From NCBI GenBank assembly GCA_002371625.1, contig DFFV01000008.1, positions 1 through 26,934 on the forward strand: a DNA stretch of 26,934 bases, written 5' to 3'. The DNA is from Ruminococcus sp. UBA3767. GTDB lineage: Bacteria; Bacillota; Clostridia; Oscillospirales; Ruminococcaceae. A model generated the notes under the pieces. It had not been told where the DNA came from. It worked only from the letters and a program-made list of their open reading frames with translations, and made no database searches. Positions 1 to 8,331 of this stretch are shown one piece after another. A program made the translations under genes and the position numbers. Every line of letters begins with the position of its first letter. Position 1 is the first letter of the stretch.

Positions 1-345
1 GCTCTAAATCTTCCTGTGTTAATAAATAAGTAAAAAAATGTATTCATGTGCAGTTAGATGAAACTATCATATAATAACAAACCAAATGACTGAAATGAAA
101 GCATCTGAAAATATAACAGTACAATTATTTGTACAGGAGTGCCTGCGGTGGAATATCAACGTTGTATTGTCACTTTCAACAATGAACGTGCTGTATCTTT
201 ATGCAAAACGCAGAACTGTTCCGATGTTTCAATAGATGATTTTCTGATGATCATAAAAAAGACAGCAGCTTTGCGAGTGATCTACCCACGCATAGCTGCT
301 GTTTTTGTGATCGTATTATAGTTACTTGTCAGCTGTTATCGGCAG
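1..345. other. Intergenic stretch without a supportable gene
   Basis: I see no convincing gene here. A 60-codon open frame at 139-321 on the plus strand has no ribosome site at a sensible distance and runs through the hairpin that ends the neighbouring minus-strand gene, so I treat it as chance. The only structured element is that terminator (255-302). A TATAAT at 70-75 has no matching -35 box. Confidence 0.6.
255..302 (-). terminator. Rho-independent terminator of the first LRR-CWB2 gene
   Basis: Nine-base arms ACAGCAGCT (262-270) and AGCTGCTGT (294-302) pair perfectly, with a further four-pair segment inside the loop. Read on the minus strand the stem is followed by a T-rich run (complement of the A run at 255-260). 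The plus strand also has TTTTT after the stem, so it may work in both directions. It lies about 45 bases past the stop codon of the gene ending at 346. Confidence 0.75.
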
Positions 346-3276
346 TTATACCGAGCTTTTGCCTACGGCAGTGACATGGCTGTCGGGAACGACGCCTTTG
401 CCGCCGAATATGGTGATGCTGTCTGCGCTTTTTGCTTTGAGATAAGTCTTCTGTTCATCAAGCAGCTCAGGCGATTTTGCTTTGCCGTCTATCATGAACA
501 GCGGTGCTTTGTTTTTTGCGGCATAAACTCCGCCGGTAAGAGCATCGGGGAAATCCATTCCTGTTGCAGCACAGAGCTTGCTGCTTGTGAGCACACCTGC
601 GAACTTTTTGTTGACCTCAACGCAGGTAATGAATCTGTTATCGCCCGAAACCCTTTCTGCCTTTTTAAGTCCGAGGGCTTTGGCTGCCTTTGATGCCATA
701 TCGTCACTGATAACGCCTGTTCCGCCGATAACGTAAGCATTTTTTACGCTGCCTGTTTTCCTGAGCTTTGCAAGATATGCGGCTGTGTCGGGGTTAAGCT
801 CGCCGTCGGTCATAAGGTAGATTATCGGTGCATTTTTGAGCGCAGCGACTGCGCCGGATGACAAAGCATCGGCATAGTTCAGCCCGTAAACGAAAAACAC
901 ATCTTCGGGGGCTTTTTTGTTGAGAGTCTGCAGTGTCTGAGCTATCTGTGTGGCAGTTTCAAATCTTGTAACGCCTGCGATACGCTCGGTCGTGAGCTTG
1001 TTATCTGAAAGCTCCTTTTCGACATCTTCGCTGATAGCACCTGTTCCGCCGAGAATAACGACCTTATTTGCGCCGAGGCGGTTTATCTCTGCAAGGGTAA
1101 CGCCCGGCAGGGTATCTTTTTCGGTAAGCAGGATAGGTGCGGCGAGCTTAGCTGCAAGCGGCACACCTGCAAGAGCATCTGCGTAGTTCATTCCATAAGC
1201 GAGAACAACTGTGTTTGCTTTTGTGAACGAAGCCTTTGATATCTCGACTGCGGTGATAAAGCGGTCATCGCCGGCAAGGCGGGTAACAGTGCCCGTGACT
1301 GTTTTGTTTTCGGTCGTTTTGCAGGCTGTGCATTTTCTTGTCAGAGTCGATGTGCCCTTTTCAACGTTGAACGCTGTTGTCGTCCAGCCTGAGAATTTAT
1401 GTCCTGTGGCGTAGAGGATGGTCCATTCATGGAATAACTCGTTCTTGCCGTTCTTATCCGAGAAGCACTTTTGGCATCTTGTACAGTACCAGTAAGCAAT
1501 ATTGCCGTTTGCTGTACAGGTCGCAGGCTTTGCAGCAACGGCGGTAAGAGAGTGCCCTATCGGCTCGATGACTGTGCTTGCAAGGGTTATCTCGTTTCTG
1601 CCGCTGCTGTCAGAGAAACACTTCTTGCAGGTCGTGCAGTACCAGTATGGCTCGTTTCCCTTTTCGGTGCAGGTCGCAGCCTTTGCTGATGCGCCTGTAA
1701 GCTTCTTGTGCCTTGCCTTGATGATCACGGTATCTCTGGTTGTGCTGGTCGTGGCTATATCATTCAGGTAGTATTTTCCGTCAAGAGTCCAGTATTCAAT
1801 GTTTCCGTCCTGTGTGCAGGTCGCAGCCTTGGCAGGATAATGCTTGATGCCGTCAAGCAGCCTGGTGGTAAGTCCGTTATCCGCTGCATACTTTTCGGCT
1901 GCCGTGCCTTTAAAGCATCTGATAGTATATTTGTCTTCCTTTGTATCATCTCTGTATCCCAGTGCCTTGCTTCCGATAGAAGTTACACTCGGCCTGAGAG
2001 TTATCACACGCATACCTGTGTAGTTAAATGCCATTTTGCCAATGCTTTCAACGCTTTCGGGGATCGTAACGCTTGTAAGATAAAGGCATAGATGGAATGC
2101 GTAGTCCCTGATCTTTGTGACAGTCGGGAGTATCGTTACATCTCTTTTTCCGTTCGGGCAAACTACCAGTTCGGTTTTGCTTTTGTTGTACACTACACCA
2201 TCGACCGAGCAAAACTGCTTGTTATAGGGGTCAACATTTATGTCTGTAAGATCTGTACACCAGGCAAATGCATCAGTGCCGATACTTGTAACACTCTTTG
2301 GTATGGTCATGCTTGTAAGCTCACACGCACGGAAGGCATTGTCGCCGATCTTTGTAACGGTGTCGGGTATACTTATGCTTGTAACGGTCGAGAAATGCGA
2401 ATATGTAAGATCGTTGTCAAACGCATGTTCATTGATATATCTAACGCCGCTGGGGATAGTGACCTTGCCGCTGCATCCTGAACCGTCGATAAGTATATTA
2501 TTCACAACGACCAGCGGGCTGTGCTTTTGCTGTGTCTTGAGCCATTCGGTACCCGTAAATGCGTAAGCGCCGATATTTGTAAGCGTGCTTGGGATACTTA
2601 TTACCGAAAGCTTTGTGCAGGCATAAAATGCATCCTGACCAAGTCTTTTAACACTGGAGGGTATCACAACGCTTATAAGGTTCTTACAATCATAAAATGC
2701 CTGACTGCCGATATTTACAACACCGCTCGGGATAGATATGGTTTTAAAGCTTGAACAGTGAGCAAAGGCATAATTGCCGATATTTGTAACGCTGCTCGGG
2801 ATAGCTATGTCTTTGAGCGATGAGCAGTTGGAGAAGGCATAATTGCCAATGCTCGTAACGCTGTTTGGTATATTCACATTGTAAATATTTGTGCAGTACG
2901 AGAATGCTTGATTCCCAATGCTCGTAACGCTGCTCGGGATAGTTACGTTCCTAAGAGACTGACAGCCGTAGAACATACGGTCGCCAATGTTTGTAACACC
3001 CGATTTGATAACGATAGAGGTGATACTGTCTACATAGTCGTGAAACGGAGAAGGTACACTGTCAGTATAATTATACATCTTTCCCGTTCCGATAAGAGTC
3101 AGTGTGCCGTTGCTGAGTGACCATTTGATATTATCACCGCATTTGCCCGTTATCGGTGTACTCGCCGCAGATGCGATCATATCAGTGTCACGAATAAACG
3201 TGCTTTCGGGCAATGCCGCCGCACTGCCAAACAGCATACAAACCGCAAGTGCTGCTGACAACAGTCTTTTTTTCAT
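346..3276 (-). CDS. Secreted BspA-like LRR protein with Cys-rich linker and CWB2 cell-wall anchor
   Basis: This 976-residue surface protein is probably exported and held non-covalently on the cell wall. A signal peptide (about residues 1-22, KKR then a hydrophobic run) is followed by a small beta module (CGDNIKWSLSNGTLTL, 46-61), BspA/LRR_5 repeats of the type IPSSVTSIGNQAFSYC (about 90-440), a linker with repeated ATCT..GN..YWYC..C.KCFSD units (about 483-625), and three CWB2 repeats (about 664-976, opening VTRLAGDDRFITA). CWB2 triplets anchor Clostridioides difficile Cwp proteins to an anionic wall polymer; LRR_5 arrays usually serve adhesion. I chose the ATG at 3276 because GGGGGAA lies 6 bases upstream; a TTG 24 bases earlier has none. 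It stands alone with its own promoter and terminator and is a close paralogue of the gene at 21372. The ligand is unknown. Confidence 0.92.
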   Translation of the reverse strand: MKKRLLSAALAVCMLFGSAAALPESTFIRDTDMIASAASTPITGKCGDNIKWSLSNGTLTLIGTGKMYNYTDSVPSPFHDYVDSITSIVIKSGVTNIGDRMFYGCQSLRNVTIPSSVTSIGNQAFSYCTNIYNVNIPNSVTSIGNYAFSNCSSLKDIAIPSSVTNIGNYAFAHCSSFKTISIPSGVVNIGSQAFYDCKNLISVVIPSSVKRLGQDAFYACTKLSVISIPSTLTNIGAYAFTGTEWLKTQQKHSPLVVVNNILIDGSGCSGKVTIPSGVRYINEHAFDNDLTYSHFSTVTSISIPDTVTKIGDNAFRACELTSMTIPKSVTSIGTDAFAWCTDLTDINVDPYNKQFCSVDGVVYNKSKTELVVCPNGKRDVTILPTVTKIRDYAFHLCLYLTSVTIPESVESIGKMAFNYTGMRVITLRPSVTSIGSKALGYRDDTKEDKYTIRCFKGTAAEKYAADNGLTTRLLDGIKHYPAKAATCTQDGNIEYWTLDGKYYLNDIATTSTTRDTVIIKARHKKLTGASAKAATCTEKGNEPYWYCTTCKKCFSDSSGRNEITLASTVIEPIGHSLTAVAAKPATCTANGNIAYWYCTRCQKCFSDKNGKNELFHEWTILYATGHKFSGWTTTAFNVEKGTSTLTRKCTACKTTENKTVTGTVTRLAGDDRFITAVEISKASFTKANTVVLAYGMNYADALAGVPLAAKLAAPILLTEKDTLPGVTLAEINRLGANKVVILGGTGAISEDVEKELSDNKLTTERIAGVTRFETATQIAQTLQTLNKKAPEDVFFVYGLNYADALSSGAVAALKNAPIIYLMTDGELNPDTAAYLAKLRKTGSVKNAYVIGGTGVISDDMASKAAKALGLKKAERVSGDNRFITCVEVNKKFAGVLTSSKLCAATGMDFPDALTGGVYAAKNKAPLFMIDGKAKSPELLDEQKTYLKAKSADSITIFGGKGVVPDSHVTAVGKSSV

Positions 3277-3321
3277 ATTATATTCCCCCGATTTCCCCAA
3301 ATCATTTTATCAACATTTCCA

Positions 3322-3350
3322 ATTATACATTTTGGGTTTAATTTTGTCAA
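3322..3350 (-). promoter_or_regulatory. Consensus promoter for the LRR-CWB2 gene at 3276
   Basis: On the minus strand TTGACA (3345-3350) and TATAAT (3322-3327) are separated by 17 bases, a full match to the housekeeping sigma consensus. The predicted start of transcription, near 3315, gives a leader of about 40 bases. Confidence 0.85.
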
Positions 3351-3594
3351 TAAAAATCAATGATATTATCTATCTTGCACAAATTTCAAAAAATAGGTTT
3401 GCTGAAAAATGGGCGGTTGCACATCGCCGCAGCTTGTCGGGGAAAACACCAAAAATGATCAGCGATGTTGTTTAATATGATCAACGCAAAGGCAGAGAAG
3501 CAATGATACGATGATGAAATAAGACTAAAACTGTAAATTATAACATTTGAAGAACTTTATTGGTAAATGTTGAGTAAGGTTGTGCAATATGCCG
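3351..3594. other. Divergent intergenic region, no gene seen
   Basis: AT-rich spacer between the minus-strand promoter at 3322-3350 and the plus-strand promoter at 3596-3624. I find no open frame with a ribosome site, no RNA gene signature and no strong hairpin. Confidence 0.5.
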
Positions 3595-3637
3595 ATTGAC
3601 AAAAGTTACACAATTTGGTATAATAACTTTTGTCAAT
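3595..3637. repeat. 14-bp inverted repeat enclosing the ABC operon promoter (operator candidate)
   Basis: Arms ATTGACAAAAGTTA (3595-3608) and TAACTTTTGTCAAT (3624-3637) are exact reverse complements separated by 15 bases. The left arm contains the whole -35 box, and the right arm begins at the last base of the -10 box and covers the start of transcription. A repressor bound here would block polymerase. A transcript starting inside the right arm could not form the full hairpin, so a DNA operator is likelier than an RNA structure. Confidence 0.75.
3596..3624 (+). promoter_or_regulatory. Consensus promoter of the ABC transporter operon
   Basis: TTGACA (3596-3601), 17-base spacer, TATAAT (3619-3624) with an extended TGG just before the -10 box. 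This is about as strong as a promoter gets by sequence, suggesting that expression is held down by the overlapping inverted repeat when not needed. The leader to the first ATG at 3717 is about 85 bases. Confidence 0.88.
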
Positions 3638-3716
3638 TGAACTGCTGCTGCGTGTGCTATACTGCCGCAGAGAGCTGCGTCACAATTGACTGCACATTTT
3701 AAAAAAGAGAAATAAA

Positions 3717-4772
3717 ATGAACAGAGGAAGGATATATTTGAAAAGGATCAAAGCGATCATAAGAGCTAAGGCATTCACGGTAATGCTTGTGTTGTTTTAC
3801 ACATTCTCGTTTGCTGTGGAGCTTTTTATACTGAATTATCTGCATGATCTATATTTGCTGGACAGGAGCGGAGATGATAAGCCGAGCGGAGAATCGCTTA
3901 CATTCGTGATCGCTTCGGAAAGCAAAGATGCAGGTGCATTTTCCAGTGATGTTCCTTTTGAAGCCGACTTTTCATTTACAGACAGCATTGATAAAGATTA
4001 TACGCTTTATTATGAGCAGCCGAACAACAAAAACGGCTGCTACTATGCTGTTTGTCTGAACAGCGGCATAAAACTCAGATCGGGAAGAATTTTTAATAAC
4101 GATGACAGAAGCTCGGATGAAAACCTCGCTATTGTGGGTGAGGATCTCAGCGAGCAGCTTGGCAGCGATGTTATCGAGGCAGATTCGACAGAGCATAAGA
4201 TCATCGGAGTATGCGACAAGGATATCCATGCCTCTGATTATCGTATATACCTGCTCAGCAAGGATATAAAGCATATTGCCAAAAACAGCGTTTTTACTCT
4301 TGTATGCGATAGCTCAAAGGCACTTTCGCAGATAAGCGGCAGAATAAAAGACGAGCTGACAGACCAGGGCTTTGAGTATAAAGAGATAGAAAGTGATAAA
4401 GCAAGGTTCTCTGACTTTTTAAAGGTAAGAAGACCGGTCATAGTTTTAGCTGCTATACTTGGCTCGATAATACTTTGTGTTATTATTGCAGTTAATCTGC
4501 TGTGGCTCAACAGCAAGGTATCTCTTATGATAGCGCTGTACTATATAGGAAAACCGAGGGCAAAGCTCACGATTTTCAAATCATTTTGCGTAATAAACCT
4601 GTTTGCACTTGTGATCTCTGTTGCAGCGGTGTATCTGCTGACAAATGCCGTGACTGCTGTGCTGTGGTTCGGCGGTGTGGTATTCATCTTCACACTTGCG
4701 GTATTTGCAGTTGTATTTTTGGCGTTCCACAAAGATTTTTACAGAAAGCTGACGGAGATGAACGATGAATAG
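3717..4772 (+). CDS. FtsX/MacB-like ABC transporter permease, first subunit
   Basis: This 351-residue membrane protein has the layout of MacB/FtsX-type permeases: one N-terminal membrane helix (about 15-38), a large extracytoplasmic domain (about 40-235), then three C-terminal helices (about 237-262, 283-308 and 313-336). Such permeases pair with a LolD-like ATPase to extrude peptides or lipids, or to couple ATP hydrolysis to work outside the membrane. Sequence identity in the outer domain is too weak for me to name a substrate. It begins the operon, and its stop overlaps the next start by 8 bases, implying coupled translation with the second permease and probably a heterodimer. The ribosome site (AAAAAAGAGAAATAAA before the ATG) is modest. 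Confidence 0.75.
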   Translation: MNRGRIYLKRIKAIIRAKAFTVMLVLFYTFSFAVELFILNYLHDLYLLDRSGDDKPSGESLTFVIASESKDAGAFSSDVPFEADFSFTDSIDKDYTLYYEQPNNKNGCYYAVCLNSGIKLRSGRIFNNDDRSSDENLAIVGEDLSEQLGSDVIEADSTEHKIIGVCDKDIHASDYRIYLLSKDIKHIAKNSVFTLVCDSSKALSQISGRIKDELTDQGFEYKEIESDKARFSDFLKVRRPVIVLAAILGSIILCVIIAVNLLWLNSKVSLMIALYYIGKPRAKLTIFKSFCVINLFALVISVAAVYLLTNAVTAVLWFGGVVFIFTLAVFAVVFLAFHKDFYRKLTEMNDE

Positions 4773-6048
4773 GATTATCAGAGAATCAAAATGGATACTG
4801 GGCAGAAGCAAGCTGTTTACACTGCTTTTGTTCATTCTTGTCAATTCGGCGCTGACAGTAACTATCTTCTCACGGGTGGTGAGCAGCGAGATCTCAGCTG
4901 ATGCAGACGATTATAAAAAGCGCAATGAGGATAACTGCTATTATCGCCTTTTGGATGACCTTGAGGGTGAAGACGGAAATAGTTTTGAACGATCTGCGCA
5001 GTGCAAGAATAAGCAATTCCGGTTTTTAGCTGAACTGCAGGATTCAAAGGATCTTGAGTACTATATCTGCGGTGATAATAGCTCGGTAGGTATAGTTGAT
5101 TTCAAAGGAAATGAAAAGACAAAGCGCAACTATGAAAACGGCGGCTCAAGTGAATATGTATTTGATAATATCACTTATACGGAAGTCAAAACGATGTTTG
5201 TAAGCAAAAACGTATCTGACGGCTTTGACGTAAAGATGAGCAGCGGCGAATGGTTTGACAGCAATGATTACGATTATAATAATGAAACAGTGAGCTGCAT
5301 ACTTGGCAATGAGTATGAGGGAAGCTATAAGATAGGCGATCTTATAAAGCCGGATGATAACAATGAATTTAATATTAAACAGCTCAGAGTTCGTGGCTTT
5401 TTAAAGGAAGACTCGTATATCAATAACGGCACGCAAATAAAGCTGCTCAACAGATATATGCTTATCCCATCACGGGACATCGCAGTTTCGCAGCAAAGCA
5501 GGGCAAGCAACGCTGACAGATATATAAAGCTCACGGGTATAATCAAGACAGAAAGACCTGTGAATGAGATAAACGATATAGTAAAGCAGTATATGAAAAG
5601 CGCAGGTATTCCGGACGGGCTGTATTACGTTGAGTCATCTACAAACAACAACCTGAAAATGTTCAATATGGATATTGCCCGCATCAATGAGCTGCTTGGC
5701 ATAATTACAGTTTTTCTGAACATATTCTGCTTTTTCCTTGTTCTTACGGTTACGATACTGTTCATAAACAGGAACACCAAGTATTTTGCAACGCTGTCTA
5801 TTTGCGGCTTCAGGCGGTCTGAGATATACGGTATGATCTGCTTTACACCGATAGTACTTTATTCACTGGGATATATCATCTCAGTCATAGTCAATGCGGT
5901 GTATGCGATGTTCACGGAGCTTTCATTGAGGATAAGAGATGTGCTTTTGATACTTGCAGAGGAGGCAGCTGTTCTCGGAGTTGTGTGCATAGTCTGTGTG
6001 TTAGTTTTCAGATCAAAGGATCTTGCAGTTTCACTGCGCAGAAGATAA
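4765..6048 (+). CDS. FtsX-like ABC transporter permease, second subunit
   Basis: This 427-residue partner permease has an N-terminal helix (about 15-37), an extracytoplasmic domain of about 270 residues rich in Asn, Asp, Ser and Tyr, and three C-terminal helices (about 308-335, 352-378 and 389-417) typical of the FtsX core. It overlaps the upstream permease by 8 bases and is followed after 13 bases by the ATPase gene, so all three are one transcript. The outer domain is longer than in the first subunit, suggesting that the two form an asymmetric periplasm-like sensing or extrusion head. No substrate-binding lipoprotein or two-component system is adjacent, which argues against import and leaves peptide or antibiotic export or detoxification as the best guess. 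Confidence 0.8.
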   Translation: MNRIIRESKWILGRSKLFTLLLFILVNSALTVTIFSRVVSSEISADADDYKKRNEDNCYYRLLDDLEGEDGNSFERSAQCKNKQFRFLAELQDSKDLEYYICGDNSSVGIVDFKGNEKTKRNYENGGSSEYVFDNITYTEVKTMFVSKNVSDGFDVKMSSGEWFDSNDYDYNNETVSCILGNEYEGSYKIGDLIKPDDNNEFNIKQLRVRGFLKEDSYINNGTQIKLLNRYMLIPSRDIAVSQQSRASNADRYIKLTGIIKTERPVNEINDIVKQYMKSAGIPDGLYYVESSTNNNLKMFNMDIARINELLGIITVFLNIFCFFLVLTVTILFINRNTKYFATLSICGFRRSEIYGMICFTPIVLYSLGYIISVIVNAVYAMFTELSLRIRDVLLILAEEAAVLGVVCIVCVLVFRSKDLAVSLRRR

Positions 6049-6061
6049 AAAGGAGAAGTGT

Positions 6062-6724
6062 ATGCTTGAATTAAAAAACATCACAAAGGAATATAATACC
6101 GACAGCGGCAGCTTCAAGGCGGTAGACAATGTATCACTGACGATAGAAAAGGGAAGTATGACAGCGCTGATAGGTAAAAGCGGAAGCGGAAAATCAACGC
6201 TGCTGAATATCATCTCGGGGCTTACCAAACCAACGAGCGGAGAGATAGTGTTCTGCGGTAAAAAGCTCGGTCTTTCGCAAAGAGCGATGTCGGATTTCAG
6301 ATATGAGCATATAGGCTTTGTTGTTCAGAACTTTGCGCTTGTTAACCAGAAGACTGCATTTGATAATATCGCACTTCCGCTGAAAAACAGCCGCAGCAAA
6401 AAGTCAGCCAAAAAAATAGAGGAAATATCAAAGCGCCTTGGAATATACGATAAACTCAGTCAGTATCCGTATAATATGTCGGGCGGAGAATGTCAGCGTG
6501 TTGCTATCGCAAGGGCACTGATAAACGAGCCTGACATAATACTTGCTGATGAGCCGACAGGAGCGCTTGACTCAAAGACTTCTGCGGAGATAATGGATCT
6601 GTTCAAAGCGCTCAACAGTCATGGCAGAACAGTTATAATTGTAACTCACGATAAAGATATTGCAAGTCAGTGCGGAAGGATAATCGAGATAAGCGATGGC
6701 CGCATAAGCGGTCGTGAGCAGTAA
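6062..6724 (+). CDS. LolD/MacB-type ABC transporter ATP-binding protein
   Basis: This 220-residue ATPase energises the two preceding permeases. Walker A GKSGSGKST (38-46), Q-loop Gln89, signature MSGGECQRVAIARAL (139-153), Walker B IILADEP with catalytic Glu164, and H-loop His196 are all intact. The sequence LADEPTGALD is typical of the MacB/LolD/FtsE subgroup that serves FtsX-type permeases. I chose the ATG at 6062 because AAGGAG stands 7 bases upstream; a longer frame from 6023 would overlap the permease and lacks a ribosome site. It is the last gene of the operon, followed by a terminator at 6797. Confidence 0.93.
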   Translation: MLELKNITKEYNTDSGSFKAVDNVSLTIEKGSMTALIGKSGSGKSTLLNIISGLTKPTSGEIVFCGKKLGLSQRAMSDFRYEHIGFVVQNFALVNQKTAFDNIALPLKNSRSKKSAKKIEEISKRLGIYDKLSQYPYNMSGGECQRVAIARALINEPDIILADEPTGALDSKTSAEIMDLFKALNSHGRTVIIVTHDKDIASQCGRIIEISDGRISGREQ

Positions 6725-6796
6725 TGTCCCGTTTTATGTCTTCAGAGTTGATGCTATTACAAGTTGTGCTTTGCAAATGAAAATACCACGCAAAAG

Positions 6797-6832
6797 CAGC
6801 ACCCGTACTATGTGTACGAGTGTTGTTTTTTT
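6797..6832 (+). terminator. Rho-independent terminator of the ABC operon
   Basis: A 12-base stem with one mismatch and one G-T pair (CAGCACCCGTAC at 6797-6808, GTACGAGTGTTG at 6814-6825) has a 5-base loop and is followed by seven T residues. It lies about 70 bases past the ATPase stop codon. Confidence 0.85.
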
Positions 6833-6889
6833 GCATCGGAAACTATCAGAAAAATCGTGCGGATTCTATATAGTAATTTCAATAAATGA

Positions 6890-6919
6890 TTGACGTTGAT
6901 CGGGAGTGTGTGTTATAAT
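6890..6919 (+). promoter_or_regulatory. Promoter of the sodium:dicarboxylate symporter gene
   Basis: TTGACG (6890-6895), 18-base spacer and TATAAT (6914-6919) preceded by TGT (extended -10). Transcription should begin near 6926, which excludes an in-frame start at 6906 and supports the ATG at 6969. Confidence 0.82.
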
Positions 6920-6968
6920 ATTACAAACATTTATTGTGTTTGTAATAAAAATGAAGAGTGGGCTGATT

Positions 6969-8255
6969 ATGAAGAGTGAAAAAAAGAAAAAGATGCCTTT
7001 TGCACTGCTGATCTTTATTGCGCTCGCACTCGGTATAATTGCCGGAGTGATATTTGCCGCAACGGGACATTCAAAGATCGCAGTAAACTACATCAAGCCG
7101 TTCGGAACGATGTTCCTTAACCTTATCAAATGGGTGGTCACTCCGCTGGTGTTTTTCTCTATAATGTCGGGTGTGATCTCGATGAGGGACATAAAAAAAG
7201 TCGGCTCGGTAGGAATAAAAACGGTGCTGTACTATCTTGTGACCACGGCATTTGCAATAACTATCGGTCTGCTGGTCGCCAATCTGATGAAAGGGCTTTT
7301 CCCCGTTCTTGAGACCTCCGGGCTTTCGTACGATCCGCCTGAGTCAACGAGCTTTATGGATGTGCTGGTCAGCTTGATCCCGTCGAATTTCTTTCAGCCT
7401 TTTGTAGAGGCGAATATGCTGCAGATAATAGTTGCGAGCATATTTATCGGCTTTGCGCTTTTGCTTGTACAGCAGAAAAAGGCCGATATAGAATTCAAAC
7501 TTGTGGAGACGATGAACGACCTTTTCATGAAGGTAATGGAAATGATAGTCAAGCTCTCGCCGATAGGTGTTTTCTGCCTTATCACTCCTGTTATTGCTGA
7601 AAACGGACCGCAGATACTCGGCTCGCTCGGAGGAGTTCTACTTGTGGCGTATGTGGGCTACATCGTTCACATGGTGGTCGTTTATTCGCTCGCTGTAAGA
7701 GTCGGCGCAAAGATCAGCCCATTAACGTTTTTCAAAAAAATGCTCCCTGCAATACTGTTTGCTTTTTCTTCCGCATCGTCTGTCGGAACGCTCCCTATCA
7801 ACGATGAATGTGCACAGGATCTGGGTGCGGATAAAGATATCACAGCTTTTGTTCTTCCGCTGGGTGCAACGATAAACATGGACGGAACGGCAATATATCA
7901 GGGCGTGTGTGCGATTTTTATAGCGACCTGCTATGGTATTGACCTTACCTTCTCGCAGATGATGACTATCGTGCTGACTGCAACAGTCGCTTCGATCGGA
8001 ACGGCAGGTGCGCCGGGTGCGGGAATGGTCATGCTGGCAATGGTTTTGCAGTCGGTAGGGCTTCCCGTTGAGGGAATTGCGCTTGTTGCAGGCATTGACC
8101 GTATATTTGATATGGGAAGAACAACAGTAAATATCACAGGCGATGCTTCCTGCGCAATAGTTGTATCCGCTATCGAGAAAAGAAGACAAAAGCGGCGTGA
8201 GAAAAAAGAGCTTATAAAACAAAATGCGCAGCAGGGTATATCAGACGATGCCTGA
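6969..8255 (+). CDS. Sodium/proton:dicarboxylate or glutamate symporter (DAACS family)
   Basis: This 428-residue inner-membrane symporter probably takes up glutamate, aspartate or C4-dicarboxylates with Na+ or H+. All hallmarks of the GltPh/GltP/DctA fold are present: the serine-rich HP1 tip SSASSVGTLP (267-276), the NMDGT motif (303-307), the HP2 tip GTAGAPGAG (344-352), and the TM8 signature DRIFDMGRTTVNITGD (377-392). Arg384, Thr385, Asn388 and Asp392 align with GltPh Arg397, Thr398, Asn401 and Asp405; the arginine favours an acidic substrate over a neutral amino acid. I start at 6969 because transcription is predicted near 6926, though the ribosome site (GTGGG) is weak. The highly charged C-terminal tail (KRRQKRREKKE) is cytoplasmic. 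It is monocistronic with its own promoter and terminator. Confidence 0.93.
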   Translation: MKSEKKKKMPFALLIFIALALGIIAGVIFAATGHSKIAVNYIKPFGTMFLNLIKWVVTPLVFFSIMSGVISMRDIKKVGSVGIKTVLYYLVTTAFAITIGLLVANLMKGLFPVLETSGLSYDPPESTSFMDVLVSLIPSNFFQPFVEANMLQIIVASIFIGFALLLVQQKKADIEFKLVETMNDLFMKVMEMIVKLSPIGVFCLITPVIAENGPQILGSLGGVLLVAYVGYIVHMVVVYSLAVRVGAKISPLTFFKKMLPAILFAFSSASSVGTLPINDECAQDLGADKDITAFVLPLGATINMDGTAIYQGVCAIFIATCYGIDLTFSQMMTIVLTATVASIGTAGAPGAGMVMLAMVLQSVGLPVEGIALVAGIDRIFDMGRTTVNITGDASCAIVVSAIEKRRQKRREKKELIKQNAQQGISDDA

Positions 8256-8272
8256 ATAAAATGAACGCAGCA

Positions 8273-8308
8273 AAAAGCCGTCCGGGAAAATCGGACGGCT
8301 TTGGTTTT
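8273..8308. terminator. Bidirectional terminator between convergent genes
   Basis: An 11-base perfect stem (8274-8284 with 8292-8302, core GCCGTCCG/CGGACGGC) has a 7-base loop. A T-rich tail follows on the plus strand (TTGGTTTTTG) and five T residues follow on the minus strand, so it can end both the symporter transcript and the CotH operon converging on it. Confidence 0.88.
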
Positions 8309-8331
8309 TGTGTATCGGTTAACTGCGGTAT

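Noticed and set aside
139..321. 60-codon plus-strand frame near the window start
   Set aside because: No ribosome site, no recognisable domain, and it overlaps the terminator hairpin of the minus-strand gene.
1708..3475. Several long plus-strand frames opposite the first LRR-CWB2 gene
   Set aside because: They lie antisense to a clear repeat protein, have Cys/Val/Ile-rich shadow composition and lack ribosome sites.
6906..6968. Upstream start for the dicarboxylate symporter
   Set aside because: It lies before the predicted transcription start near 6926, and the extra residues have no role in the family.
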